DNA from: CAWUIO01 sp963922455
Lineage (GTDB): Bacteria; Bacteroidota; Bacteroidia; Cytophagales; Microscillaceae
Assembly: GCA_963922455.1 (NCBI GenBank)
Contig: CAWUIO010000097.1
Coordinates: 1-24,758 of the forward strand
DNA: 24,758 bases
Reading direction: 5' to 3'
Both the position numbers and the translations under genes were made by a program. Below, one piece after another: positions 1-6,871 of the stretch (position 1 is its first letter; the number at the start of each line of letters is the position of its first letter). The notes under the pieces are model-generated. The model was given only the letters and a program-made list of their open reading frames with translations. It was not told where the DNA came from and did not search any database.

Positions 1-55
1 TGTCTATCATCATCTTGGAGACGATCTCGCAGCAGATTTCCGTAGTGCCGCCCCC
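1..55 (-). repeat. Duplicated 3' fragment of the neighbouring acyl-CoA dehydrogenase gene
   Basis: These 55 bases are identical to 251-305, inside the 3' end of the ACAD gene at 225-1403. Read on the minus strand they encode GGGTTEICCEIVSKMMID. Identity stops at 55/56, where the sequence changes to repeat A1. The offset is exactly 250, so the simplest reading is a tandem duplication: unit 56-305 is complete here and the preceding unit runs off the left edge. The fragment has no start of its own and is not expected to be functional. An assembly artefact at a contig end would look the same. Confidence 0.85.
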
Positions 56-60
56 ACATC

Positions 61-134
61 CCGGGCTTTCGCTACTCGCTGCCTTTCCCCGCCAGGCCCT
101 CACGAGCTCAAACAGGCCGCTCTATCCCTCAGCC
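61..134 (-). repeat. Interspersed repeat A, copy 1
   Basis: Read on the minus strand, this copy begins GGCTGAGGGATAGAGCGGCC, continues through TGTTTGAGCTCG, a variable centre, then GCGAGTAGCGAAAGCCCG. Both ends match the copies at 12001-12072, 15226-15298 and 24555-24625. The centre can fold: GCC and GGC lie inside an outer CTCG/CGAG stem. Other copies continue with CCC after the final CCCG, but this one breaks off next to the 55/56 duplication junction, so it may be truncated there. It contains no ORF and lies downstream of the ACAD gene in the same orientation. Confidence 0.85.
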
Positions 135-137
135 ATT

Positions 138-218
138 TGAGAAGAGAGAGCCGAGATGAGAGAAGAGAGACAAAACCTCTTTTATCTTATCTCTCCTCTC
201 TGTTCTCTCCTCTCTGTT
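138..218. repeat. Purine/pyrimidine-rich inverted repeat (hairpin) downstream of ACAD
   Basis: A purine-rich arm (138-170) and a pyrimidine-rich arm (190-218) can pair imperfectly across about 20 bases. The pyrimidine arm is a perfect 14-bp tandem repeat, CTCTCCTCTCTGTT, at 191-204 and 205-218. Its 13-mer TTCTCTCCTCTCT (203-215) also occurs at 4563-4575, and in reverse complement at 4110-4122, where it flanks an S23-family gene. The hairpin lies just after the ACAD stop codon. It could aid termination or mRNA 3'-end stability, or be an empty form of the element at 4102-4583. Confidence 0.6.
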
Positions 219-224
219 CTTATT

Positions 225-1403
225 TTAGACAGCTTTTTCGTACTGAACCGTGTCTATCATCATCTTGGAGACGATCTCGCAGCAGATTTCCGTAGTGCCG
301 CCCCCGATGGTGCCGACCCGGCAATCCCGGTACATCCGGGCCAAGGGGTACTCTTCCATAAAGCCGTAGCCACCAAACATCTGCAAGCACTGGGTAACTA
401 CTTTTTCATTGAGCTCAGTACATACAATCTTGGCCATAGACGATTCTTTTACTAAGTACTCCCCGTCTTGGTAGCGGCGGTATAAGTCGTACATGAAGGC
501 CCGGTTGGCCTCAATTTCGGAAGCCATGCGGGCTATGCGATGGCGAAGCACTTGGAAGCGGTTGATTTTCTTACCAAAAGCTTCCCGCTCATTCATATAC
601 TGGAGCGCCAACTCTAGGGCATAGTCACTGTGGGCAACGCCTACCATGGCCATCCCTAGTCGTTCCGAATTGAAGTGGTGCATCACATAGTAGAAGCCTT
701 TGCCTTCTTCGCCCAAAAGATTGCTTTGGGGCACCCGGACATCTTGCAAGGCAATTTCTCCGGTGTCTGAGGCACGCCAGCCTAGTTTATCCAGCATGGT
801 TGCCGAAACCCCTTCGGTTTCCCGGTCTACAATGATCAAGCTCAAGCCATGGGCCCCTTTACTCTCGGGGTCGGTGCGGCATACCACAATGAGAAAATCG
901 GATAAGACCCCATTGGTGATAAAGGTTTTGGAGCCATTGATGATGTAGTCATCGCCCTCCTTGACCGCCTTGGTTTGGATGGAAGCTACATCCGATCCAC
1001 CTCCGGGTTCGGAAATAGCCAAGCACCCTACGTTTTCCCCGCGAATGCCGGGTATGAGGTATTTTTCTTTTTGGGCCTCATTGCCTTCGGCATTGATATG
1101 GGTGAGGGCGAGGCCACTATGCGCCATCAAACTGGCCCGGGCCCCTTCGGAATTGATACGGCACATCTCCTCGTTGAGCACTACCTCAAAGAAGATATCC
1201 AGATCCAGTCCGCCCACCGATTCCGGAAAGGCGATACCGAAGTAGCCCATTTCACCAAATTGGCGGTAAGCTTCCTTAGGTACAAAACCCTGCTTCTCCC
1301 ATTCAGGAATTTGAGGCTTAATTTCTTTTTCCAAAAAACTCCGCACGCTTTGGCGGAATAACTGGTGTTCTTCGGTGAAGTAGTAGTTCGTATAACTATT
1401 CAT
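225..1403 (-). CDS. Acyl-CoA dehydrogenase (IVD/LCAD-type), ACAD1
   Basis: FAD-dependent acyl-CoA dehydrogenase that would insert the alpha,beta double bond into an acyl-CoA in the cytoplasm and pass electrons to ETF. All three domains are visible: an N-terminal helical part (EEHQLFRQ), a middle beta domain with SEPGGGSD and the NGSKTFITNG flavin motif, and a C-terminal helical part with REAFGKKINRFQ and FGGYGFMEEYPLARMYRD. The usual MCAD catalytic Glu in YEGT is replaced here by IGGGT. Instead a Glu stands in SERL (about residue 247), as in isovaleryl- and long-chain-CoA dehydrogenases. I chose the ATG at 1403 (392 aa) over one 9 bases upstream because paralogue ACAD4 begins MNSYYFTE in the same register. 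It is the last gene of the minus-strand lipid cluster, separated from fadJ by 517 bases. The substrate cannot be set from sequence. Confidence 0.93.
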   Translation of the reverse strand: MNSYTNYYFTEEHQLFRQSVRSFLEKEIKPQIPEWEKQGFVPKEAYRQFGEMGYFGIAFPESVGGLDLDIFFEVVLNEEMCRINSEGARASLMAHSGLALTHINAEGNEAQKEKYLIPGIRGENVGCLAISEPGGGSDVASIQTKAVKEGDDYIINGSKTFITNGVLSDFLIVVCRTDPESKGAHGLSLIIVDRETEGVSATMLDKLGWRASDTGEIALQDVRVPQSNLLGEEGKGFYYVMHHFNSERLGMAMVGVAHSDYALELALQYMNEREAFGKKINRFQVLRHRIARMASEIEANRAFMYDLYRRYQDGEYLVKESSMAKIVCTELNEKVVTQCLQMFGGYGFMEEYPLARMYRDCRVGTIGGGTTEICCEIVSKMMIDTVQYEKAV

Positions 1404-1459
1404 ATAAAACATTTTTTAATACCACTAAATATCAAACTGCTTCACGTCTGTTTCGTCAG

Positions 1460-1636
1460 AGTCTTAGCGAGACGCTAAGACTAAGTGAAACGCTAAGACT
1501 AGGAAAGCAAGTAGCTCAATGCCGTCAACTTAGCGAAAGCCAATCCAAACCCGGGCATTACCCATGCCCGAAAAGATGCGGACACAATGCAATCGTGCCC
1601 GAGCATCAGTCTTAGCGAGATGCTAATACTAGGAAA
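1460..1636. repeat. Repeated small hairpin AGTCTTAGCG-AGA-CGCTAAGACT
   Basis: Bases 1460-1482 form a perfect 10-bp stem with a 3-base loop. The right arm CGCTAAGACT recurs at 1491-1500, so two alternative pairings exist. A second unit at 1608-1630 (AGTCTTAGCGAGATGCTAATACT) matches apart from two substitutions and lacks 18 internal bases. Both units are followed by AGGAAA. The function is unknown; the stems lack a T-run that would make them ordinary terminators. Confidence 0.7.
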
Positions 1637-1734
1637 AGGGGCTAGCCAATCCCCCCCAGACTAGCCAATCGATTGCTTTTATTGTGCCCCAATTCTCATT
1701 TCTCTCCTTACTGCTCAGCGCTCACTGCTCTTAA

Positions 1735-1870
1735 AGGCTTAGGGATAGGCGCCCGGAGGGCCGAGACCGCCGCTGGTTGGCGCGTTGGCCGGCTCGGCAG
1801 CCTAGCCCGGCCCGCGCCAGCACTTAGGTACTCGCTTGTACCATTCGGGCTTACGCGGGCAAGCCCCAGG
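1735..1870 (+). repeat. Interspersed GC-rich repeat B, copy 1
   Basis: The copy begins GGCTTAGGGATAGGCGCCCG, continues with CCGAGACCGCCGCTGGTTGG and GGCTCGG, and ends with CCCGCGCC...CACTTAGG...TTACGCGGGCAAGCCCCA. Copies at 15445-15590 and 24684-24758 share GGGA, GAGACCGCCGCTGG, CGGCTC, and (where present) ACTTAG and the terminal CGCGGG...AAGC..CCA. It is far more GC-rich than the flanking sequence and contains no convincing ORF. The opening GGCTTAGGGATA resembles the start of repeat A (GGCTGAGGGATA). It sits directly downstream of the fadJ stop codon. Confidence 0.75.
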
Positions 1871-1920
1871 CCTTCCTTAATCAACTATTGTAAACTCAAA
1901 TCAAGCCTTTGCTTCACAGA

Positions 1921-4083
1921 TCATGAGGCAGCGAGTTCCTTCCCGTAATCGTGTATGGACATACCTGCCTCGGCCATCGCCCGCAGTTTGTCCGAAACGT
2001 AAAAACGCTCTCCAAATTTTTCGGTAAAGGCATCGCAGTCTTGCACAAAGGCCTGAATTCCCACATAATCGATGTAGGAAAGAGCTCCACCGGTGTAGAT
2101 TGGGAATCCCCAACCCAGTACGGAGCCTACGTCACCGTCTACCACGGCCCTTAAGACGCCTTCTTCCAGACAACGGAAGGCCTCCAAAGCCTGGCGGTGC
2201 ATAATCCGTTTGGCGACGATTTCTTTATCTATTGCCTCGGGATTGGATTGGAAAATAGCTGCCAATTCTGGCCATAGGAATTTTTTCCCTCCTTCGGGAT
2301 ATTCATAAAGGCCTTTGCCGTCTTTCTTTCCGGTGCGGCCATATTCATCCACCATTCTTTTCAGAATTTTATAGCCTCTTACTTGGGCAGCCGACTTATT
2401 CGGATTGGGATCGCTCTCAAATACGTGGGTACTCAAGGTTAAGGATACCTCATCTAAGACTGCCAAGGGGCCCACGGGCATACCTTTCATTTTGGCTACA
2501 TTTTCAATCATCGCCGCTGGTACTCCTTCTTCTAGGAGGAAGATGCCTTCGTTTACAAAAGTCCCAAAGGTCCGGGAGGTGTAAAATCCGCGTTTATCGT
2601 TTACGACAATGGGGGTTTTCCCAATCGCGATGACATAATCCATGGCGGCCGCTAGGGTTTCATCATTGGTTTTTTCACCCATAATGATCTCGACCAGCGG
2701 CATTTTGTCTACTGGAGAGAAGAAGTGCAAACCAATAAATTGTTCGGGGCGCTTGGAGGCTGTAGCCAATTCGGTGATTGGGATAGTAGAGGTATTGGAA
2801 GCGTAGATTTTGTCGGCACCCAAAACCGCTTCTGTTTCTTTGGTTACCTTAAATTTAAGGCCGGTATCTTCAAAGACGGCTTCAATCACCATATCACAAT
2901 CGGCGACGGTGGCGGGGTCGTCGGTGGGATGGATTTTACTCAGGAATGCATCTACTTTTTCTTGGGTAGTGTAGCCCTTGCTCAATTTCTTTTGGAGGAG
3001 CATTTGGGAATAGGCCTTGCCTTTTTCGGCGGCTTCAAGGCTGACATCTTTCAAAACGACATCCATGCCCACTTTGGCCGAAACGTAGGCAATGCCAGCC
3101 CCCATCATCCCGGCGCCGAGCATGCCAATTTTCTTAAACTCGGTTTTCTCAAAGCCTTTGGGCCGGGCTTTTCCTTTGCGGGCCGCTTGCATCTGAATAA
3201 AGCCGGTCCGGATCATGTTTTTGGCTTCTTTACTATGCAAGGCTTTGGTAAAGTACCGGGCTTCAATTTCCAAGGCCCGGTCGATTCCCACTTGTAAGCC
3301 ATCGTGTACGGTAGCTAAGATGTATTGGGCGGCGGGATAGTTACCGTGGGTCTGCTTCCGCACGTTGCCAACGGCTCCCATAATGGTTTGTACCCCCACA
3401 GGAGTCATCAGTCCGCCACCAGGGATTTTGTGTCTCTTATTATCCCAAGGCTGCATGGGCTTGGGATTCTCTTGGATCCACGTCCGGGCCATTTGGATCA
3501 TTTCTTCGGGGCTGTTGGCCACGGCATCGATAAGGCCATCTTTGGCTGCTTTTTGGGGATTGGCCTCCACTCCCTGCAAGATGTACATCAAAGCATTTTG
3601 GATGCCCATGAGGTAGGGTGCTTTGGCGGTTCCTCCACCGCCGGGCAGGAGGCCCACTTTTACTTCGGGAAAACCCAGCTTGGTTTTGGGATTATTTAGA
3701 GCTATGCGGTGATGGCAATTTAAACATAGCTCCATCCCCCCTCCCAATGCCGTACCATTGATGGCGGCGACAAAGGGTTTCCCCCCGGTTTCTATACCTC
3801 GGAATCGCTTTTGCATGGCCAGGGACCCCTTCAAAAAGTCTTCTGGCCCGGAATTGCTTACTTCTAATTCGCGGAGGTCGGCACCAGCCATAAACATGCG
3901 TTGCGCGGAGGTAACAATTACCCCTTTCACCTGCTCATCTTGTAGCGCTTTTTCGGCGGTATCCAAGAAGGTTTGGATGAAGGTAAAACTGTATAAGTTG
4001 GTGGGATTATTTTTTTGGTCAATGGTGAGGGTGGCTATCCCTTCCCCGTCGACTTCGTAGCGGAAGAATTCGTTTTCAATCAT
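1921..4083 (-). CDS. fadJ: Bifunctional enoyl-CoA hydratase / 3-hydroxyacyl-CoA dehydrogenase (FadJ/FadB-type alpha subunit)
   Basis: Catalyses hydration of trans-2-enoyl-CoA and NAD-dependent oxidation of the 3-hydroxyacyl-CoA in beta-oxidation. The 720-aa length fits the family (E. coli FadJ is 714). The N-terminal crotonase domain (about 1-190) has the oxyanion-hole stretch GTALGGGMELC and both catalytic glutamates, Glu118 and Glu140 (GFPEVKVGLLPGGGGT). The central Rossmann domain (about 315-500) has the NAD motif GMLGAGMMGAG and the active-site GLHFFSPV (His453). Two C-terminal 3HCDH helical domains follow, with DKRGFYTSRTF and GWGFPIYTGG. All key residues are intact. It lies downstream of the thiolase but is separated from it by 508 bases containing an antisense S23-family gene, so it may have its own promoter. 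The FadJ versus FadB name is by similarity only. Confidence 0.95.
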   Translation of the reverse strand: MIENEFFRYEVDGEGIATLTIDQKNNPTNLYSFTFIQTFLDTAEKALQDEQVKGVIVTSAQRMFMAGADLRELEVSNSGPEDFLKGSLAMQKRFRGIETGGKPFVAAINGTALGGGMELCLNCHHRIALNNPKTKLGFPEVKVGLLPGGGGTAKAPYLMGIQNALMYILQGVEANPQKAAKDGLIDAVANSPEEMIQMARTWIQENPKPMQPWDNKRHKIPGGGLMTPVGVQTIMGAVGNVRKQTHGNYPAAQYILATVHDGLQVGIDRALEIEARYFTKALHSKEAKNMIRTGFIQMQAARKGKARPKGFEKTEFKKIGMLGAGMMGAGIAYVSAKVGMDVVLKDVSLEAAEKGKAYSQMLLQKKLSKGYTTQEKVDAFLSKIHPTDDPATVADCDMVIEAVFEDTGLKFKVTKETEAVLGADKIYASNTSTIPITELATASKRPEQFIGLHFFSPVDKMPLVEIIMGEKTNDETLAAAMDYVIAIGKTPIVVNDKRGFYTSRTFGTFVNEGIFLLEEGVPAAMIENVAKMKGMPVGPLAVLDEVSLTLSTHVFESDPNPNKSAAQVRGYKILKRMVDEYGRTGKKDGKGLYEYPEGGKKFLWPELAAIFQSNPEAIDKEIVAKRIMHRQALEAFRCLEEGVLRAVVDGDVGSVLGWGFPIYTGGALSYIDYVGIQAFVQDCDAFTEKFGERFYVSDKLRAMAEAGMSIHDYGKELAAS

Positions 4084-4101
4084 AATACTAAGAGTAGAGA
4101 G

Positions 4102-4583
4102 CAGAGAATAGAGAGGAGAGAAATCCCTGCTCAGGCATTAATTAATTACTTGATAAATTAAATACACTTGAATGAAACATAATTTTTTGAACCTCGAGAT
4201 TTGGAAAAGAAGTCGGGAACTTTGTAAAGACATCTATATAATCACTCAAAAACTACCAGAAGAAGAGAAATTTGGACTACGCTCTCAAATAAGAAGATCT
4301 GTCGTTTCTGTGCCCTCTAATATTGCTGAAGGCTGTGGCAGAAGTACAGATACCCAGCTTAAGTTTCATCTAGACGTTGCTGTTGGTTCTCTTTGTGAAC
4401 TTGAAACCCAACTTTACATAGCTACTGATTTAGTTTATATAGCATATCGAGACACTCAACTTCTCATATCGGAGATTACAGAAATAAGGAAAATGATCCT
4501 AAGCTTCAAAAGATATTTATAGCATTAAATCCTGCTAAAAAAACTTGATGATAACATCTCTCTTCTCTCCTCTCTCTTCTCGG
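4102..4583. repeat. Inverted-repeat cassette enclosing the S23-family gene
   Basis: Arms at 4102-4122 and 4563-4583 match as inverted repeats at 19 of 21 positions, including an uninterrupted 13-bp core (AGAGAGGAGAGAA / TTCTCTCCTCTCT). They enclose 440 bases with the S23-family ORF placed almost centrally: 49 bases from the left arm and 40 bases to the right arm. The arms are low-complexity purine/pyrimidine tracts, so part of the match could be chance, but the same 13-mer also occurs after ACAD1 (203-215). This resembles rRNA intervening sequences that carry S23 ORFs, although no rRNA is present here. Confidence 0.6.
4172..4522 (+). CDS. Four-helix-bundle protein, S23 / Avd-like family
   Basis: A 116-aa protein of the S23 family (four-helix-bundle, TIGR02436-like). 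Family members are encoded in 23S rRNA intervening sequences, next to diversity-generating retroelements (as Avd), or as free-standing genes of unknown function. Family signatures are the opening NLEIWKRSREL, the central LRSQIRRSVVSVPSNIAEGCGR, and the late GSLCELETQL. It lies antisense between thiolase and fadJ, splitting genes that would otherwise be adjacent, and is visibly more AT-rich than its neighbours. No reverse transcriptase, template repeat or rRNA is in the window, so an Avd or rRNA role is not supported. It is probably a transferred or mobile passenger gene. Confidence 0.9.
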   Translation: MKHNFLNLEIWKRSRELCKDIYIITQKLPEEEKFGLRSQIRRSVVSVPSNIAEGCGRSTDTQLKFHLDVAVGSLCELETQLYIATDLVYIAYRDTQLLISEITEIRKMILSFKRYL

Positions 4584-4591
4584 TTCTAAAA

Positions 4592-5794
4592 TTAGACGCG
4601 CTCGATGATGGTGGCAATCCCCATTCCGCCGCCGATGCAGAGCGTAGCGAGTCCCGTTTCTTTGTCTTGACGTTCTAGTTCATCCAGCAAGGTTCCGATC
4701 AACATACAACCGGTGGCGCCCAGAGGGTGTCCTAGAGCGATGGCTCCCCCATTTACGTTGACCTTGTCATGCGGTACGCCCAGATCTTGCATAAAGCGCA
4801 TGGGTACGACAGCGAAGGCTTCGTTTACTTCGTATAGATCAATATCTTGGTGTTGCATTCCTACTTTTTTGAGGGCTTTGCGGCTGGCTGGCGCAGGTGC
4901 GGTTAGCATAATCGTAGGATCGGCCCCGTCAATGCCCACCGAAATTACTTTGGCCCGGGGTTTCATGCCTAATTTTTCGCCGGCTTCTTTGCTACCCACG
5001 AGGGCGATGGCGGCTCCATCTACGATGGCAGAAGAGTTGCCCGCGTGGTGTACGTGATTGATTCTTTCTAATTCGGGATAACGATCGATGGCTACGGCAT
5101 CAAAACCAGCCATAGCCCCCATTTGGGCAAATGAAGGGTCAAGGGAAGCTAAAGCCTCTACGGTAGTTTTGGGACGGATGTTTTCATCAGTGGCCAAAAC
5201 CGTAACCCCATTGATATCTTTTACGTCACGGCGGGACTTGAAGCGTTTTTCTTGCTCGGCTTGGGTTGCCCGCATTTGCGAAATATAGGCAAATTCATCG
5301 GTATCTTGTCGACTAAAACCGTATTTGGAAGCGATCAAGTCGGCGGAGATGCCTTGGGGAACAATGTGACCCGGTAGGGCAACATTGGGGTCCATCATCA
5401 GGGCGCCCCCATCCGAACCGATTTTTACCCGAGACATACTCTCTACCCCGCCAGCAATGATCAAATCGGAGAAGCCTGACTTGATGTAGGCGGCCGCTTG
5501 GTTGATAGACTCTAAGCCCGAACCACAAAAGCGGTTAAGCGTTACCCCACATAGGTGGTCTCCGTAACCTGACTGCTGGGCAGCAGTTTTGGCGATGTTG
5601 GCCCCTTGGTCCATAATCTGGGTGACACAACCCATAATGAGATCTTCCACCAAAGTAGGATCAAAATTATGCTCTTCACGCAATTGCTTTAAAACACTAG
5701 TCAACAAGAAGGTTGGCGTAATTCCGTTAAGGGCGCCCTTGCGGCTACCTTTTCCCCGGACTGTACGTAGAGCATCATAGATATATGCTTCCAT
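4592..5794 (-). CDS. fadA: Acetyl-CoA C-acyltransferase (3-ketoacyl-CoA thiolase)
   Basis: Cleaves 3-ketoacyl-CoA with CoA, releasing acetyl-CoA (or propionyl-CoA from methyl-branched chains): the last step of beta-oxidation. The 400-aa length fits the thiolase family. The nucleophilic Cys90 is in NRFCGSGLES, His356 in NGGAIALGHPLGATG, and the proton-donor Cys386 in LCIGGGMG near the C-terminus. All are intact. It starts 17 bases after the end of the racemase-like gene and probably shares its transcript. Pairing with FadJ suggests an alpha/beta trifunctional complex. The FadA versus FadI name is by similarity; a biosynthetic acetoacetyl-CoA thiolase is less likely given the neighbours. Confidence 0.93.
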   Translation of the reverse strand: MEAYIYDALRTVRGKGSRKGALNGITPTFLLTSVLKQLREEHNFDPTLVEDLIMGCVTQIMDQGANIAKTAAQQSGYGDHLCGVTLNRFCGSGLESINQAAAYIKSGFSDLIIAGGVESMSRVKIGSDGGALMMDPNVALPGHIVPQGISADLIASKYGFSRQDTDEFAYISQMRATQAEQEKRFKSRRDVKDINGVTVLATDENIRPKTTVEALASLDPSFAQMGAMAGFDAVAIDRYPELERINHVHHAGNSSAIVDGAAIALVGSKEAGEKLGMKPRAKVISVGIDGADPTIMLTAPAPASRKALKKVGMQHQDIDLYEVNEAFAVVPMRFMQDLGVPHDKVNVNGGAIALGHPLGATGCMLIGTLLDELERQDKETGLATLCIGGGMGIATIIERV

Positions 5795-5811
5795 AAGAAA
5801 AAAATTAATGT

Positions 5812-6861
5812 TTATTCGATGATTTGAAATGGAGTGCCCAGGGTCTGTAATTCTGTACCCTGAGCCGTTTTAAATGATTTAAAGGCTTTTATTTCTTGAA
5901 AATAGTTTTGTTGTTCCAGTTCGTTCAATTCATGCACCGGGCTTACGCAAACGTCTTTCCCTTTGAATAAAGTAAGCCATTCCTCTCGCGTTTTTTGAAG
6001 GAAAAGTGCTTCAACTTCGGCTTTGGGAAATTGATGTACGGAAAGCTCCATATCATGCTTTCGCTTCCAGTCGGGTTTGCCTACACAATCACAGAGGTTA
6101 TTCCAGAATTTCACCTCGAGGGCACCTAGGGCCAACCACTTTCCATCGGCGCATGGGTAAACACTATAATTGACCATGGTTTTGCCATTGATGGTGCTAA
6201 ACATTTCATGCTTCATGCCACCCCACTCGAGAATCATGGGTATACTGAGAAAAGGTAAAAGTCCGGGAGTCATCCCTACATCCAGATGGCAGCCTTTTCC
6301 TGTTTGTAGCTTTTGGATCAAGCCAGCCTGAATAGCCATAATTGTGGCATATGAACCTCCCCCTATATCACCCAATTGGTACCCGGGTATAATAGGTTTT
6401 CCTTGGTCGTCTTTGCTTAAACTAAGTAAGCCAGCCGTTGCCATATAATTGAGATCGTGCCCGGCTTCTGAAGCTTTTCCATTAGTATGACCGTAACCGG
6501 TCAGAGAGACGTATACGATATCCGGCTTAATCGCTTTTACTGCTTTGTACCCCAGTCCCCAACCTTGCATGGCTCCGGGACGAAATTGTTCTATGAGTAC
6601 ATCCACACCAGACACCTTTTGCAAAATCTCTTCACGGCCGGTCTCAGTTTCGTAGTCTATGTTCCAAAGTTCTTTTAAGTGGTTCAAACAGTGGAAAGGG
6701 CGGCTGGCCCCATCGATGGGCGGCCCATAATGGCGGACATAATCCATGCGTTTGGGCGACTCAACTTTAATCACTTCTGCGCCCATATGGCTGAGCAAGT
6801 GTGTGGCCAGAGGTCCGGGCAAGAGTCGAGTAAAGTCCAGTATGCGTATATCGTTTAACAT
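5812..6861 (-). CDS. CaiB/BaiF family protein, alpha-methylacyl-CoA racemase-like
   Basis: A 349-aa class III CoA-transferase-fold protein. The opening LDFTRLLPGPLATHLLSHMGAEVIKVE is the family's CoA-binding start. Two positions separate racemases from transferases: His135 in EAGHDLNYMATAG and Asp165 in QLGDIGGGS. These correspond to the His/Asp pair that epimerises the alpha carbon in mycobacterial MCR (His126/Asp156), with the same 30-residue spacing. I therefore infer a racemase that converts (2R)- to (2S)-2-methylacyl-CoA so branched acids can enter beta-oxidation; acyl-CoA dehydrogenases accept only the S form. It ends 17 bases before the thiolase and starts 10 bases after ACAD2, clearly in the same operon. 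A CoA-transferase role cannot be excluded by sequence alone. Confidence 0.88.
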   Translation of the reverse strand: MLNDIRILDFTRLLPGPLATHLLSHMGAEVIKVESPKRMDYVRHYGPPIDGASRPFHCLNHLKELWNIDYETETGREEILQKVSGVDVLIEQFRPGAMQGWGLGYKAVKAIKPDIVYVSLTGYGHTNGKASEAGHDLNYMATAGLLSLSKDDQGKPIIPGYQLGDIGGGSYATIMAIQAGLIQKLQTGKGCHLDVGMTPGLLPFLSIPMILEWGGMKHEMFSTINGKTMVNYSVYPCADGKWLALGALEVKFWNNLCDCVGKPDWKRKHDMELSVHQFPKAEVEALFLQKTREEWLTLFKGKDVCVSPVHELNELEQQNYFQEIKAFKSFKTAQGTELQTLGTPFQIIE

Positions 6862-6871
6862 AATTTATGGA

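Larger units (their letters stand above)
1404..1920. other. 517-bp intergenic region with hairpins and repeat B1
   Basis: I see no credible gene here. The fadJ-distal half has three small structured motifs: a perfect 10-bp hairpin at 1460-1482 with an extra copy of one arm at 1491-1500, a 7-bp hairpin at 1552-1570 (CGGGCAT/ATGCCCG, loop TACCC), and a decayed copy of the first hairpin at 1608-1630. TAGCGAAAGCC at about 1530 resembles the 3' end of repeat A. The fadJ-proximal half is repeat B1. ACAD1 may therefore be transcribed apart from fadJ. Confidence 0.6.

Noticed and set aside
1673..1948. A 91-aa plus-strand ORF within repeat B1
   Set aside because: It lies inside a repetitive GC-rich element and overlaps the fadJ end; the residues show no family features, and other B copies do not keep the frame.
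2725..3699. Long plus-strand ORFs opposite fadJ (190 and 124 aa)
   Set aside because: fadJ has a complete set of catalytic motifs on the other strand; these are codon-bias shadows.
4102..4583. 23S rRNA intervening sequence or diversity-generating retroelement
   Set aside because: There is no rRNA, reverse transcriptase or template/variable repeat; only the S23-family ORF and flanking arms are seen.
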